In this document: positions 47,332 through 59,790 of the stretch, in pieces | Numbering within the stretch: the first letter of the stretch is position 1 | Layout of the letters: every line of letters begins with the position of its first letter | DNA from: Hydrangea macrophylla | Taxonomy: Eukaryota; Streptophyta; Magnoliopsida; Cornales; Hydrangeaceae | Length of the DNA stretch: 64,000 nt | Assembly: GCA_033977485.1 (NCBI GenBank) | Contig: CM066988.1 | Span: forward strand, 136,996,859 to 137,060,858 | Direction of reading: 5' to 3' | Made by a program: the position numbers and the translations under genes | The notes under the pieces: model-generated | What the model saw: only the letters and a program-made list of their open reading frames with translations | What the model was told of the DNA's origin: nothing | Databases searched by the model: none

Positions 47332-47489
47332 CGAAAATGAAGCAATTAAATAACACAAAACAAACGAACCAAAATCAAAGACAGATCCAAAAAACGAACG
47401 CGAATCAGTGCGAGATCCAAATACAATTCCGAATCAGCAAGAAATCCAAAAAGGAACCAAAATCATCCGAAAAGAGAACAACAAAGGGA

Positions 47490-47668
47490 AAAGAGAAAAG
47501 AGAGCTAGAGTTTCTCATAACACCAAATCTGAATGAATAAATACAATAGAAAAAGGAAGAGACAATAATAGTATATCTAGGTATACAGTATTACCTTAAT
47601 ATAAAGTAAAAGACTAGACTACCCTATAGCTAAATAAAACTAATTCTAATAGCTAACTCTAATACCTA
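47490..47668 (-). repeat. C1 5' LTR
   Basis: Pairs with 33548-33728; the outer end is rc TGTAGGTATTAGAG. Between it and the gag ATG there are about 150 bp of A-rich leader; no clear tRNA-Met PBS was found there. Confidence 0.75.
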
Positions 47669-48639
47669 CATGGTATCACAAACCAATAAGGAGTATGCAT
47701 TATTCTATTTGGCCCCCTATTTCTATGGTCCAACTCCGCCAAAAAACTAATCCAACTCAGTAAATTTTAAATCTTATGAGAGGGGATAAAATCCCACATG
47801 GTATCCCTATGATACCCAATATTTACTCACAAAAGAGGGTGTATGGTTACATGGTAACAATTTTGAAATTTATAAGTGATCATTAAATATAAAAATAAAA
47901 TAAAATATGGCAAATCAAATTATGCGGTTCAAAAAAAATATCAATCGCAAGATTTGGCAATCAAAAATGCTAGGCCAACAACTCATTCCACAACAGGGCT
48001 TTAAATGTATTGTACCATGTGCTTTGAATTTTTCACACTTTTTTACACACCACTTACACAGCACAAGGTACATGCATTTAAAGCCATGTTGTGGAATGTG
48101 TTGTGAAATGTGCTGTGTGTCGAGCATTTTTGTTTTGCAATTAATCAAAACTATTTTTTTTCAATAATGCTACTCTCACAACCTATTCCACAACCAAGCC
48201 CCTCTAAGCAAATTTTAAAAAATTTGTGGGGCCCACTCTCACAACTCTTACTCCCTCTCTCCTAATACACTAACCAAATAAAAAAAACCCAAATTGGACA
48301 ACCTAGGTCACTCACGAACCAAATCCCCCCTCATTCACTAATACACATTAATTCATTCGGTTGTGTTCATTTTGGTCCTGAACATGATCCTTATTCATAA
48401 GAACTCTTAGAGAACCAAGCCTGTGAAATTCTTATAGAAGCGACCCCACTGCCATTCTCATATAGGTGATACTAATTAAGAGTACTAACATTTACTCATC
48501 AATATCATTAAATGTAAGTACCTCATCAAATTTTAGTGCACACTTGAACAATATCATAAATGAAGCCATATTAAATGTGTATTTACAACATGAACTTTCT
48601 CAACTAGTTTGCTTATTGAACCTATATCTTGGGATCTCC
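47669..48639. other. intergenic stretch between C1 and C2 with MITE copies
   Basis: Holds the MITE 47963-48131 and a second partial end at about 48164 (aatgctactctcacaac). Nothing coding recognised. Confidence 0.5.
47963..48131. mobile_element. MITE related to 23016-23185
   Basis: Ends aaaaatgct..agcattttt; inner arms ggctttaaatg / catttaaagcc and the loop cacacttttttacacacc match the 23-kb copy. The TSD is not clear. Confidence 0.75.
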
Positions 48640-49371
48640 AGTTAGCTAGGTTAGGTTTCTACCAGGTTGCTCAAAATATTGGCTTTAGGCCCATTCTTTC
48701 GTCGTATATTGAACTTGATCTCTAGGCAATCCTTTCATAAGAGAATCCGCAATGTTTTCCTTCGATTTGACATAGTCAATCGTTATTACACCACTAGAGA
48801 GTAGCTATTTGATTGTAATATTATGTCTCATTCTTATGTGTCTTGACTTGCCATTATACATGGCATTCTTAGCTACGGAAGATGCCATATTACAGTCACA
48901 ATGCACAACTATGGCCATTACTGATTTTGGCTATAACAGAATATCTTCTAGGAAGTTCCGAAGCTGTTCAGCTTCCTCACCTACCTTATCTAAGGCTATG
49001 AACTCCGATTCCATCGTCGAACGTGCTATACACATTTTCTTAGTTGATTTCCAATAAATCATAGCTCTACCTAAAATAAATATATACCCACTTGTGGACT
49101 TAGTCTCTTAACTATCCGAAATCCAATTCGCATCAGAATATCCTTTACCATGGGTGGGTATCGTGTGTAGTGCAAATCATAGCTCATGGTATGCTTTAGA
49201 TATCTTAATACTCTCATAAGAGCATCCCAATGATCTCTTGCCAGATTGCTAGTGTATCTAGCAAGCCTTCCCACTGAATATGCAATATCTGGACGTGTAT
49301 AATTCATAATATACATCAAACTCCTGATTACTTGCGAATATTCAAGTTGAGATATGCTTTTACCCATATTC
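48640..49371 (-). pseudogene. Copia C2, RNase H and RT end
   Basis: Minus strand. SISQLEYSQVIRSLMYIMNY, TRPDIAYSVGRLARYTSN and VLRYLKHTMSYDLHY (49350-49170) are copia RT/RNase H junction blocks; ..ADSLMKGLPRDQVQ (about 48720) is the usual pol C-terminus. Several stops. Confidence 0.8.
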
Positions 49372-50831
49372 TGTTAGGATTGTGCCCTCAAACCATTACT
49401 TTATGTATGAGACATTGGCATTTTAATATATGGATATCAGCTGTATATTTTGTTACGTATGTCTTTTATAAGATGATTGTTTATCCTTAAGTATCATTGT
49501 AAGTAATTCGTGTATGTATAAGATACATACAAGTGAGATACGAGTTACTATTCTTTAATAATTAGAATTTGTTACAGTGGATGATGAGACTGGATATCTC
49601 GTCTGAACTACATTATAGCATGATTAACTACCATTGGATGGAGTGATGAATCTCAATCACTTGAGTATAACTCTTAGTTAATATGCTAGTGCTTATAGTG
49701 CATTGACGGACCTGAGCTTTCCTATTGACATTTAAGGCTGTCAATAGTCGATAGGAACTCATAACTTGTATAAGGTACGTGTTCTTAATCTTGAGACAAT
49801 TATGAACACAGACTGTGGATATGGCTGCTTTGAATTACCAATCAATGAGGTCTTAAAGATCAACACTTGGGTATCTTGGGTATATCATATTCATAGGATT
49901 ATAAATATATATTGTCAAGATAGAATCTACCCTCTGATTAAGAGTAAGCATTCCCTTGAGAATGTCACCAAGTTGATTACTAAGAACTGCAGTCTTATTG
50001 GTAAGTAGTTATCAACATATTTGGTAATCATTAGTGGTGAATGAGACTCAAGGAATACAAGAAGTAATCATGATTTATGTTGACAATAACAGTTATCCGA
50101 CTACTTGAACATGATTACGAATGCTGATGGTAGAGGAACATTAGTACACCATACAAGTCTAGTTATCACTTCGAATTTGTCCTTTTGCGTTGGAGTTCAG
50201 TTACCATTTTATAGTGAAGTAAATGTTAACTGATCAGTTAGTTGATTTGCTGATCAAAGAGTTTGGTCATGGGAATTAACAACTAGTTTGAGCCAACAAT
50301 AAATAGCCTAGGAGGTGCCACTCTTAGCTTCACAAGGATGCTTGGAAAGGCACTTGAGGATCTTGTCAAGAGAGGTTTGATCGATTGAAAGTGTTTCGAT
50401 CGATTGAAGTCTTGACAAGTTTGATAGATTGAAGAAACTTCAATCGATCGAAGGCTCGATTGATCGGTTTGAAAATCTATAAATAGGGCAGCTATGTGCA
50501 GAATTTAATAATCGTCGTTTTTATATACCAGAGCTACAGAAACTATTTAGGGTTATCCAAGCCTTCTCTATCCTCACTATTAGGGTTCCCACCAACCCTA
50601 GACTTTCTGGCAAGCATCCATAGGAGTCATAAGGGTGAAGACAACTTAGAAGAGACTGCTGAAAGTTGAAGATTCAAATTTGGGTTCAAGACCATTAGGT
50701 ATAATTCTTGTTCTTCTCTTGTACGCATCTATAGAGTTAATAAGTAGTAGATCCGGGCATACCAACAAAAGTTTTGAACTTTGTTTTCCGCTGCGCATTT
50801 AAATAAATATTTTAAACATGTTTTTCCTTCA
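49372..50831 (+). mobile_element. solo LTR in C2, TSD tattc, related to the 8-kb element
   Basis: tgttaggattgtgccctcaa ... ttttccttca, flanked by tattc at 49367-49371 and 50832-50836. It aligns along its length with the LTR of the 8-kb element but is more diverged. Five TCGA palindromes (50376-50468) precede ctataaata (about 50478). Confidence 0.9.
50376..50468 (+). promoter_or_regulatory. palindrome array in solo LTR
   Basis: Degenerate TTCGATCGATTGAA units start at 50376, 50395, 50420, 50439 and 50455: spacing 19, 25, 19, 16, the same as the 45743 array. Confidence 0.75.
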
Positions 50832-50836
50832 TATTC

Positions 50837-51552
50837 TTCCTCAACTTACAATTGGTATCAAATGGAGTTACGACCGATTTGATATCCAATTGTCCAAACT
50901 TCTTTAATATTTTCTCAGCATAATGTGATTGTGTGATAAGATATTCTTCAAAAATTTGTCTTACTTGTATACCAAGAATAACATCGGCTTTACCCATGTT
51001 CTTCATGTCAAAGCTTGAGCTTAATATTTTCTTGGTTTCATTGATTACTTTCTTATTCATTCCCATAATAAGTAAGTATTAACATACAAATAAACAATAA
51101 TACACGAATCTTTAAATTCCTTGATATACACACATTTATCGCATTCATTGATTTTAAAACCATTTGCGATCATGGTGTGGTAAATTTCTCGTGCCATTGT
51201 TTTGGAGCTTGTTTCAAACCACAAGAGACTTAACAAGTCGACACACTTTATGATCTTATCCCTTTACGACAAACCCTTCTAGTTGTTTCATATAGATCTC
51301 CTCATCTAGATCTCCATTAAGGAACGCAGTTTTCACATCCATTTGATGTAATTCTAGATTATAGACGGTGGCTATAGCAATTTCCATCCTAATGGAAGTA
51401 ATCCTAGAACTGGGGAATAAGTATCAAAGAAATCCATTCCCTCTTTTTGTCTATAGCCTTTTGCCACTAGTCTAGCTTTGTACTTATCTATGGTACCATC
51501 GACTTTGAGTTTCTTCTTAAAAATCCATTTGTAACCAATTGGTTTACTACCT
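50837..51552 (-). pseudogene. Copia C2 RT fragment
   Basis: Minus strand: [19 protein letters not shown] and [16 protein letters not shown] (about 51545-51450), a decayed YVDD region (about 51090), then SSSFDMKNMGKADVILGIQV and SHYAEKILKKFGQLDIKSVV (51010-50880). Cut on the right by G1 and on the left by the solo LTR. Confidence 0.8.
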
Positions 51553-53106
51553 TATAACACTCGTGTGCGTGTTTATCGTATTTCATTACATTAGTCATGC
51601 ATGATAATGTGATGTGATGTGCATTTATGGCACATGTGTGAGTGAGGTATAACTCTCGAGTCGATTTGGGTGTCTGTAAAAGAGAACCCTCTGAGACTGT
51701 GCAAAATGGGTGTTTTGATGTTGTGAAGTCTCTCCGAGATTGAGACGTTCATGGTAGAATACACTAAATGTTTATCTGAAAATAAATGTTTACATGTGTG
51801 TTTCACTATCTGTATTATTAGTTGGTTTAGAATATGTTTTTGTTGTTGATTCTAGTATCCTTGGGAAGGCGAATTAACATGCTACATAATTGGTAGGCTA
51901 ATTAGTAATTTTGTAAAATTATGTGGAATAGTATTTTAGCAACCAAAAGGAACTTAGACGAAAACTTTTATAATTTATAATTTTCACTTGTGAAGCAATG
52001 AATTAGACGTGTAAGATGTTTCGGAGAATATTTAGAAGTTTTGAGAACTCGTGGGAAGGTAAACACAATTCCCGAGAGTCATAGTTGTATATAGATAGAA
52101 GTGAGATATTTTCATACGTTATAACCTAAATTAAAAATCAAGGGAGGGGAGATTGAGGATTTCTTGGCTTAGAGCTTCAAGACACAAATCGACGAACTTC
52201 TGTCCGTGTTGTTTTTTTTTTTCCCCTTTCAGATTTCATATTCGAACTCCTCGAGGTTAGGCCTTCGTTTTGATATCCACTAGGTCTTGTTTGGATAAGT
52301 TTTCGAAACACATTTTTGGGAATTTTCATAGAAAGTTGTTAATCAAACTTTTGATCGATAAGAATTGTATTAGATGAGCTTCTGCACCCTTGTGCTCGAG
52401 TTTTCCTTAGAACGGGAATTAGGAGCGTTAATCGAAGGTGAGTGATTCAACTATGTGTTTTGGAATGATTTCTTGATATGCATTCATGTTTTGTACGAAA
52501 GCATTTTTTTGTTCGTAGCTATATGTTGTTTAGTTTATGTTGGCCGATTATATTAATAAGTAGGCCCAATCGTATGGTGAAATATTTGACTTATGTCGAA
52601 AGCACGATGAAATGTATTTTGAGCATGTAAGTTGCTATTTGGGTCAAAGTAGTGCATGTATCAAGCCATTGTTGTGGAGCCGTTCTAGGCATAAGGTCGC
52701 ATGTTTGAAGTAAAGAAACGTGGGTCTTACATGGTCGCGTGGACTTATTGGCGAGGAGTCGCGAACTAGAAGTGTGGACCGTACACGTGAGACTCCGGAG
52801 ACTAGTACAAAATGTAGAGAATGTGAATGCGAGCATGTTTATCATTCATGTGTATTGTTGTTTTATTCACTAAGTGGTATCTCTGTGATTCCAAAGCAGT
52901 TGACTGGGAGCATGACACAGTCGACTAGATTGCCTATTTCAAAATGGATTGTTTCTTTGAGGTTTTAATTGGGAAAACTTTTATAACTCTGAATTTTATG
53001 GATTTTACTTATGATATTCCGCTGCTATTATCTTTTAATTGAATTGGGTGGGCCTTGGTGGCATGCCACGTGTCCTATTTCTTCCATAGCGGGATGGTTC
53101 GTGACA
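51553..53106 (+). repeat. gypsy LTR, copy G1
   Basis: Starts tataacactcg and ends ggttcgtgaca, followed six bases later by a PBS. Same family as G2 and a cousin of G3 and G0 (shared ctcctcgagg, gtggc.tgccacgtgtcc and cagtcgact motifs). 3' LTR not present. Confidence 0.8.
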
Positions 53107-53112
53107 TTTTAG

Positions 53113-53124
53113 TGGTATCAGAGC
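53113..53124 (+). other. PBS of G1 (tRNA-Met type)
   Basis: tggtatcagagc, six bases after the LTR end; the LTR-to-PBS gap is like that of G3. Confidence 0.85.
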
Positions 53125-53339
53125 AATAAATTTAGAACCTTGGGAACGAGCAACCTTATATGTTGAGTGACGTAGAGTGGAATGTGTGATTGTGACGATA
53201 AAATTGTTATCATTGTAGAATGCTGCATATGTTTGCATCTGTTGATTGTGATGATGATATGTGCGTATATATATATATATATATTATGGCATGGCATGCA
53301 TAGTCTTTATGCATTGTACTCATTAGGACGATTACGTGA

Positions 53340-53905
53340 TACATCATGACTGAGCTGATAAGAGAGTTATCACTGCATTCGCATATGGATTAGATAGTAA
53401 ATATGGTAGGGAATTTTGTTCAAGACATAAGTGAACTAGACTAGATGAACGTTCAGGCTCTACCAATTGAGGCTTGATATATTAATGCACCACCAGTACC
53501 ACGACCTCAATACATAATCACATAACAGTTCCACAAATGGAGGCTGACTTTGTACCATGGACAAACTGACATAGACTTAGCCGATCATTGGATGACGGAC
53601 ATAGAGAGACATTTCTGTACAGTAGTATGCACTGACAAGGAGAAAATTCTTTGTGCATCCGATACATTGATGTGAGAAGCACTAGATTGGTGGAACAACG
53701 TGCTCGAACAAGCGTTTCTTTCCGCGATCGACTCAAACTTAGAAATGTCAAGAGTTTGCGAATTTGGTTCAGAGAGATATGACCGTGGGTGAGTATTTCA
53801 TGTCTCGTTATAATGCTTTGTTACGCTTTGCGAAATCTACAGTTCCGAATGATGAAGATAAGGCTCGTAAATTTCATCGAGGAAGGGCTTATGGTAACTA
53901 GTGTC
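53340..53905 (+). pseudogene. degraded gag of gypsy copy G1
   Basis: Blocks QFHKWRLTLYHGQTDIDLAD, HWMTDIERHF and EALDWWNNVLEQAF correspond to the G3 gag (AEHWVMDMERIF, EAQNWWVNVLDQ). Many stops. Truncated near 53905, where C2 sequence resumes, so the rest of G1 is deleted. Confidence 0.75.
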
Positions 53906-54754
53906 ACAAAATCTGGTCCAAAAAAAGTAGTTTTTCTAGCTCTCTTGCTCTTTCTAGGAGCAACTTTGTTTTCTTAGTCGTTCTTAGAACTTGAAGAAAC
54001 CTCTTCAATACTTCTTTTAGGTTATTCCTTCCCTAAAAGGAAAGATGTTTTCGAAGAACTCAACATCTACTGATTCCATGAATGTGTTGACATGAATGTC
54101 TACATTCTCAGACTTAACCACAAGGAAATGATATGCAGCACTATTGTTAGCATAATCGATAAATACACAATATACGGTCTTAGGTCCTAGTTTCGTTCAT
54201 TTAGGAAGCGGAACTTGTACCTTAGCTAGACACCCCCATACTTTGAGCTTTTTATACGAGGGTACTCTACCTTTCCAAATTTCATAAGGAGACTTGTTAG
54301 TCTTCTTATGTGGAATTCTATTAAGAATGACAATCTCCGTAAGAGTGGCATCCCCCCCCCCCAACAAGTTGTGTGGCACACCCGATCTATTTAGCATAGC
54401 ATTTGCCATTTCCTTGAGGGTTCTATTTTACCTCTCGGCTACACCATTTTGTTGTGGTGTATACGGTGCAGTGGTTTCATAAATAATCCCATTAGTAGCA
54501 TAATGCTCAGCTAGTAGAGTTCAATCATATTCACCTCCTCTATCTGATCTAACTCTTTTTATTGTTTTAGATAATTGATTTTCAATTTCAGCTCTATATG
54601 TCTTAATCATATCCATTGTTTCATCCTTAGAACTAAGTAAGTAAACATAATAATATCTACAACTATCATCTATAAATGTAACAAAATATTTCTTTCCACC
54701 TCTTGTTAGAGTTAGTTTTAAATCACATAAGTCGGTATAAATTAAGTCTAATAA
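53906..54754 (-). pseudogene. Copia C2 integrase fragment
   Basis: Minus strand: LDLIYTDLCDL and KKYFVTFIDDSCRYYYVYLL (54750-54630), VRSDRGGEYD (about 54550), LNRIPHKKTNKSPYEIWKGR and LKVWGCLAKV (54330-54210), and the RKSKRARK hinge (about 53975). Bounded by G2 on its N-terminal side and G1 on its C-terminal side. Confidence 0.85.
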
Positions 54755-56060
54755 TATAACACCCGCATGCGTGTTAATGCATTTCATTACATTGTCATGC
54801 ATGATAATGTGATGCGTTGTGAATTTTTGGCACATGTTTGTGTGAGTTTTGACTCACGAGTTGATTTGGGTATCTGTGTTAGAGAACCCTCCGAGACGGT
54901 GTGAATGAGAGTTTGGATGTTGTGAAGTCTCTCCGCGTATGAGACGGTCACTGTGGAATACCTTAAATGTTTATCTGGAAATAAATGTTTTCCTGTGTAT
55001 TTCAATATCTGTATTATTTCTAGTTTAGAATTTATTTTTGTTGTTAGATTTAGTATCCTGGTAATGACGAATTAACACGCTATTAATTTGGTAGGCTAAT
55101 TAGCAACTTCGAAAAAGTCATGTTAGCAACCAAACGGAACTTAGTTGAAAACGTTTATAATTTTGAGGTTTCGCTTGTAAAGCTACGAATTAGCTGTATA
55201 AAAAGTTTCAGAGATTGATTAAGAGTTTTGAAAACTTGCGGGGAGGTAAACACAATTTTTGAAAGTGTTGCCTATATATAGATAGAGATGACTTGAGATT
55301 TTTATAAGTTCTTGACCTAAGTTTCAAAAAGAGGCCAAATGGAGATTTTAGTTGCTTAGAGCTTCTCGACTCCAAACTACGCCCGTTCGTCCGCTGGTTT
55401 TTCACCAAATTTCATATTCAAACTCCTCGAGGTAAGGCCGTCGTTTTGATACCTATTAGGTCATGTTTGTCTAAGTTTTTCGAAAAGTTATTTTCTAGAA
55501 TTTTTTTTATAAAAGTTGACAATTGGAATTCTAATCCATAGGAGTTGTACTAGGACTTCTGCATGTTCTTTGTAGAAGGATTTTCCTTGGATTGAGTTAT
55601 AGGAGCGTTATTCGGAGGTGAGTGATTCAACTATGTTTTTGGAATGATTTCTTAACATGTATTCATGTTTTGTGTGAATAGCATGTCTTAATTGATAGAG
55701 ATATATTGTGTAGTTCATAGTGGGCAATTATATTGATAAGTAGGCCCAATAGCATGGTGTCATGTTTTGTTTACCGTGAGTATGGTGATATATATATTTG
55801 AGCATGTTGAGTTGCTTATTTGGGTCAAAGGAGCTCGTGGTTACCGAGCCATTTTGTGGAGCCGATATAGGCATTAAGTCACACGATTGAAGAGAAAAAT
55901 CGTGGGTCTTACCCTTTCGTGTGGACTTATTGGCGAGGAGTCACGGATTGGGAGTATGGGACGTACACGTGAGGCTCCGGAGACTAGTATGAATTGTAGA
56001 GATGTGAATGCAGGCATGTTTATCATTCATGTGCATATGTTGTTTTATTCACTAAGCATT
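54755..56060 (+). repeat. gypsy LTR, copy G2 (truncated)
   Basis: Starts tataacacccg like G1 and follows it to ..tttattcactaag, with the ctcctcgag|gtaagg and gag|gtgagt blocks kept. Its 3' part, including the palindrome region and PBS, is missing. Confidence 0.8.
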
Positions 56061-57379
56061 TGTTAGGGATATATACTAAAAGCCATACTTTATGTAGTTG
56101 ATTTATTATTCATTTAATAAAATCAGTTAATCCATTTTTTATGAGAATCTGTGTGGGCAATATTTGTATTATATTGTTTATTTAATATTATACATGTGTG
56201 TCTTTCACTCTACATAGTAGGTGGTTTGGTGTGTAGAGTTCGTCTTGCACAGGGAAGATCAGACCATCCGATCTTGTAGAATGTAAGATTTTGGTTTACA
56301 GTCTTAGATGGATTGGACACACCATCGGTAGGACTACAGCATGGTGTTGTAGTAGGTTTGTCTTGACTGCGGGAAACGGTATAGTTTCAACTCACCATAC
56401 TGGTACATTTTGTGTATTAAACGGGACCGACTTGGGGTAATTATCTTTATACTGACTTATAAGATAATTAATACCTCATGACTATTATGAGTGCTTATGC
56501 TCTAAATCCTAAGTTATTTTATGGACACGTACATTTGATATTTACACTTTGATCCCTAAAAGGGTGAGATCCTTAAATGGGTCAATATCTCATTGGATTG
56601 GGTGACAATATTAATTGTGTGGTGGATATTAATTAATGATGGAATCCATGTCTCAATTTTGGGATTGATGATATCCCCTTGAGAAAGCTTATAAGTTTTG
56701 ATTATGTCAAACCCTGCAGGTGGATTTTGTATCCGACATATCAGATAAGTTAAGCAGAGGATCTCAAGGAATTCAAAGAGATTAATTAAATATAATTGTC
56801 AGTAATTATATTTAATTAATGGATATCTGTAATCTTAACATGGGGAGATAATAAGCATTTAATAACATGGAGCTCAAAATATATTTTTGAGATAAGGGTA
56901 GGAGTGCAATTATAATTCTTTAGTGGTATGAATTATAATTTATGGAAATAGGAATCTGATTCAATTCGAATTAGGGTTTCCTAATTCCATAAGGAAGCCT
57001 ATTCCTTATTGACTTCTTATGGTCCCTATCGTAGCCTATATATATGCTGCTTTGGCTCTCTCCTCAGTTTACGTTTTTCCATCAAGAGTATTATAACTCG
57101 GAATAGAAAAGAGAGCGAAAAAAGAGAGAACAGAAACATAAAGGATTTCGAAGGAGCCCACACTCAGTTTGATATTCTGGCAGCAAAGGAATACGGTAGA
57201 AGATCGTGAGCTGTTATCGAGCCCGTGTTCTCGATTTGTCTACTACAGCAATCCGTTTTAGCAGTTTAAGGTAACCCTAGTTCCGCCCTTGTAGGGTTAT
57301 TGTAGTTTTCACGTAATTTTTTTTGCAGTACCAATTTATACGCGCTGTCAATGGATTCTGGGAACGCAGTTTCCTAACA
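56061..57379 (+). mobile_element. solo LTR, 1319 bp, TSD gcatt
   Basis: TGTTAGGGATATATAC ... CCTAACA with gcatt at 56056-56060 and 57380-57384. tatatatatg near 57035 is a likely TATA. No internal region. Sister copy at 34592-35904. Confidence 0.9.
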
Positions 57380-57384
57380 GCATT

Positions 57385-58750
57385 AACTTAAACAAATCGA
57401 AATATGTGTGGTTATTCAAATAACCATCTTAGGTGTTAATGCTGGTGAGGAATCGCAGAAGTGAGCACGTGGGTTTGGGAGTTCTTGTAGTGTAGCAACC
57501 TGTATTTTCGCGCCCCTAATAATAAATAAGAAATGTCAATTTTTATTTATTTACTATATGTTAAATTTAGTTGTGGTATTATATAATTAAATAAATAATG
57601 CTCATGATTATTAGTTGTTAATTCAATGCCATTTTATTTTCTACTGAGTATTATTCTTAATCGTGATATTATTTCCATAATTATATTTAGTAATAATATT
57701 AGTTATTAATGCATTACCATTAATTTTTGTGACCCCTTAGTAATTTTATTCATATTAAGTATGTTTAAGACTGCGCCCCTAAGTTATCCCATAATTTGGT
57801 ATTAAAACTAATAAATATATTTATCACGTTGTTTACATTTTTGGTGCCTAATATTTATTTGGGCTATTTTCTTAGACTACCCGGACCAACCTAACTGATC
57901 AAACTGATTTAACCAAACTAGATGAATTATTGATGCAAGAAGTGACTACATCAATCAAAACCCAGTTGTGTTATTAAAATAACACTCATCACATTTACAA
58001 CTTGCTCAATCAGGTTGGCTCACTGATTGAGCTCTCCCTACATAAACACACATACATACTACACATACACACATTTGCAAGCATAAGCATTTCACACACA
58101 CTCTCTCTCAGATATATATACACATTACACACCCACATACAATTCCCTTACTCTCAATCATACACACACAAGTACACTTCTATATTATGGAAATAAACAA
58201 CAGAAATACAGAAGCTAGAATACAGCAGTGAGCTCCCAAGGCCCATAGCCATAGCCATTGTTAAGCTCGGAGTTATTTTGGAATTTCCGTCTTTCTTCAG
58301 CAAGCCACGCCACGTAATCTAAAGACCGGTGAGTCTCTCGAACCCACTCATAATGTAGTATTTATCATTATGCACAAGCCGGGGGTATCAAAAGTTAGTG
58401 TATACGCCTACATATGTATATATAGCCATGGAGGTCTGAAATTAGTGGTTCCGTAAAACTCAACAAAAATCGATTTTGTAAATTAGAAATGATAGATTAC
58501 AGTCCCCATAGGTTCAGTTTCAAATATTAGGTGATAATTCGTAACGGTTATGACGTACGGTAAAATAAAATTTTGATGACTCTTGGATTTTTACCTATAA
58601 GTAGAGATATGGTAACAATCGAGATCTAAAACATATATATTCATAATCTACATGAAAAAAGGAAGAGAACGGTATATTACACGACCTGGTTGATTCCAGA
58701 TTGAAAAATAGAAGAAAAACTCGATTTTTCAGCGTTTGCAGGAAGAAGAT
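57385..58750. other. noncoding stretch, possibly the start of a gypsy LTR at 57491
   Basis: tgtagcaacctgtattttcg at 57491 resembles an LTR start, and a donor-like accggtgagt is at about 58326, as in the other LTRs here. No PBS or LTR end could be placed, so the call is tentative. Confidence 0.3.
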
Positions 58751-58757
58751 ACAGTGG

Positions 58758-58868
58758 CAATCGATTGCCATCAGATCCCAATCGACTTCCACCTTTGCCA
58801 ATCGATTGCCACTCTTCCCAGTCGATTGGGACCCTTTCGAATCGATTGCCATTTTTGCAAATCGATTG
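58758..58868 (+). promoter_or_regulatory. 20-bp-phased array of CAATCGATTG palindromes
   Basis: Six TCGA-centred 10-mers start at 58758, 58779, 58799, 58819, 58839 and 58859 (spacing 21, 20, 20, 20, 20). Four are caatcgattg, gaatcgattg or aaatcgattg; the others are caatcgactt and cagtcgattg. Confidence 0.75.
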
Positions 58869-59239
58869 TCATTTCAGCATTGACGACTTTTAGTAAAACG
58901 ACCATAACTCTCTCTAAAAAACTCAAAAATGCGCACCGTTTGAAGCGTTGGAGACTAGACTCAGAGACCTATCTTTTGATATGTAATTCATCTACAAAAA
59001 TTATAACTCATTTTTTAGGGCATCGCTTCAAAGTGGACCCACTTGTGTACTGGTAGCTGAAAAAACGCATTAAAGCATTCTTTGATGAAATTTCCTGTTG
59101 TCTCATATGTGACTTGATAATTTAGATCGTGGATGTTAACTCAATGATTCTATGTACATTTGTACCTTGTTAGTAAGGAAAAGGAAAACAGATTATGAAA
59201 GCAAGATTTTGATAAGTTGATTTAATCGATAAATAATCA

Positions 59240-59400
59240 CAGGAAGAAACTGCTCTGATACCATCTATAAAGCAAATGTGAAAGGAAAGATTTAAATCAT
59301 ATCGCTCTGATCCCTATAAGAAAATATGTAAAGAAAGAACAAGTCGTACGCTCGCTTTGATACCTCTATATAAACTAGAAAGAGAATAAATTACTCATTT
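59240..59400 (-). repeat. three PBS-like ctctgatacc motifs in tandem
   Basis: gctctgatacca (59247), gctctgatccc (about 59304) and gctttgatacc (about 59352), each followed by (c)tataa. On the minus strand each reads like a tRNA-Met PBS. No flanking LTR recognised. Confidence 0.45.
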
Positions 59401-59469
59401 GCATAGTCGAGATGGCATGTATGGAAAGGGATCATTGGTCAGCATAAATGTTATGAGAATCTCTCGGGA

Positions 59470-59790
59470 CGAGTAACCTTAATTATCCCAGGTCGCTTGA
59501 GATACGGTAGGTTAATTAAGAAGGATTGAGCCCAGGCCTCTTTTGATACGGTAGGTCAATCAGAGTCTTGTGATTGCCTTAATTATTCCAGGACGCTGCA
59601 GATACGGTAGATTAATTAAGAGGGCTATGCCCATGCCGCTTTTGATAGGTAGGTCAGTCTGGTGGTAGTTTTAAATTATTCCAGGCCGCTTCAGATACGG
59701 TAGATTAATTAAAGTATTCCACAGGTTATTATAACCTTGAATGTCTAGGTACGTCCAGGCTGCCCTAAATACGGCAGACATATTGACAGA
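59470..59790. repeat. minisatellite with gatacggtag motif, ~100-bp unit
   Basis: Units with ttaattattccaggncgct, gatacggtag and attaattaag start near 59479, 59579 and 59673, with a weaker fourth at about 59752. A half-unit, ttttgatacggtaggtca, sits between the main ones. Confidence 0.8.

Larger units (their letters stand above)
33540..47668 (-). mobile_element. Copia element C1 (minus strand), split by two later insertions
   Basis: Short LTRs of about 180 bp lie at both ends. Read on the minus strand the order is gag, zinc knuckle, protease, integrase, RT, RNase H. Without the insertions (34592-35904 and 38239-46239) it is about 4.7 kb, a normal short-LTR Copia length (Ale-like). Several stops and frameshifts make it inactive. 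The 5' LTR starts TGTAGGTATTAGAG on the minus strand (47668). Confidence 0.85.

Noticed and set aside
51553..56060. G1 and G2 as the two LTRs of one element
   Set aside because: The sequence between them includes Copia C2 integrase in continuous order with C2 RT on the other side of G1, so they are two separate insertions.
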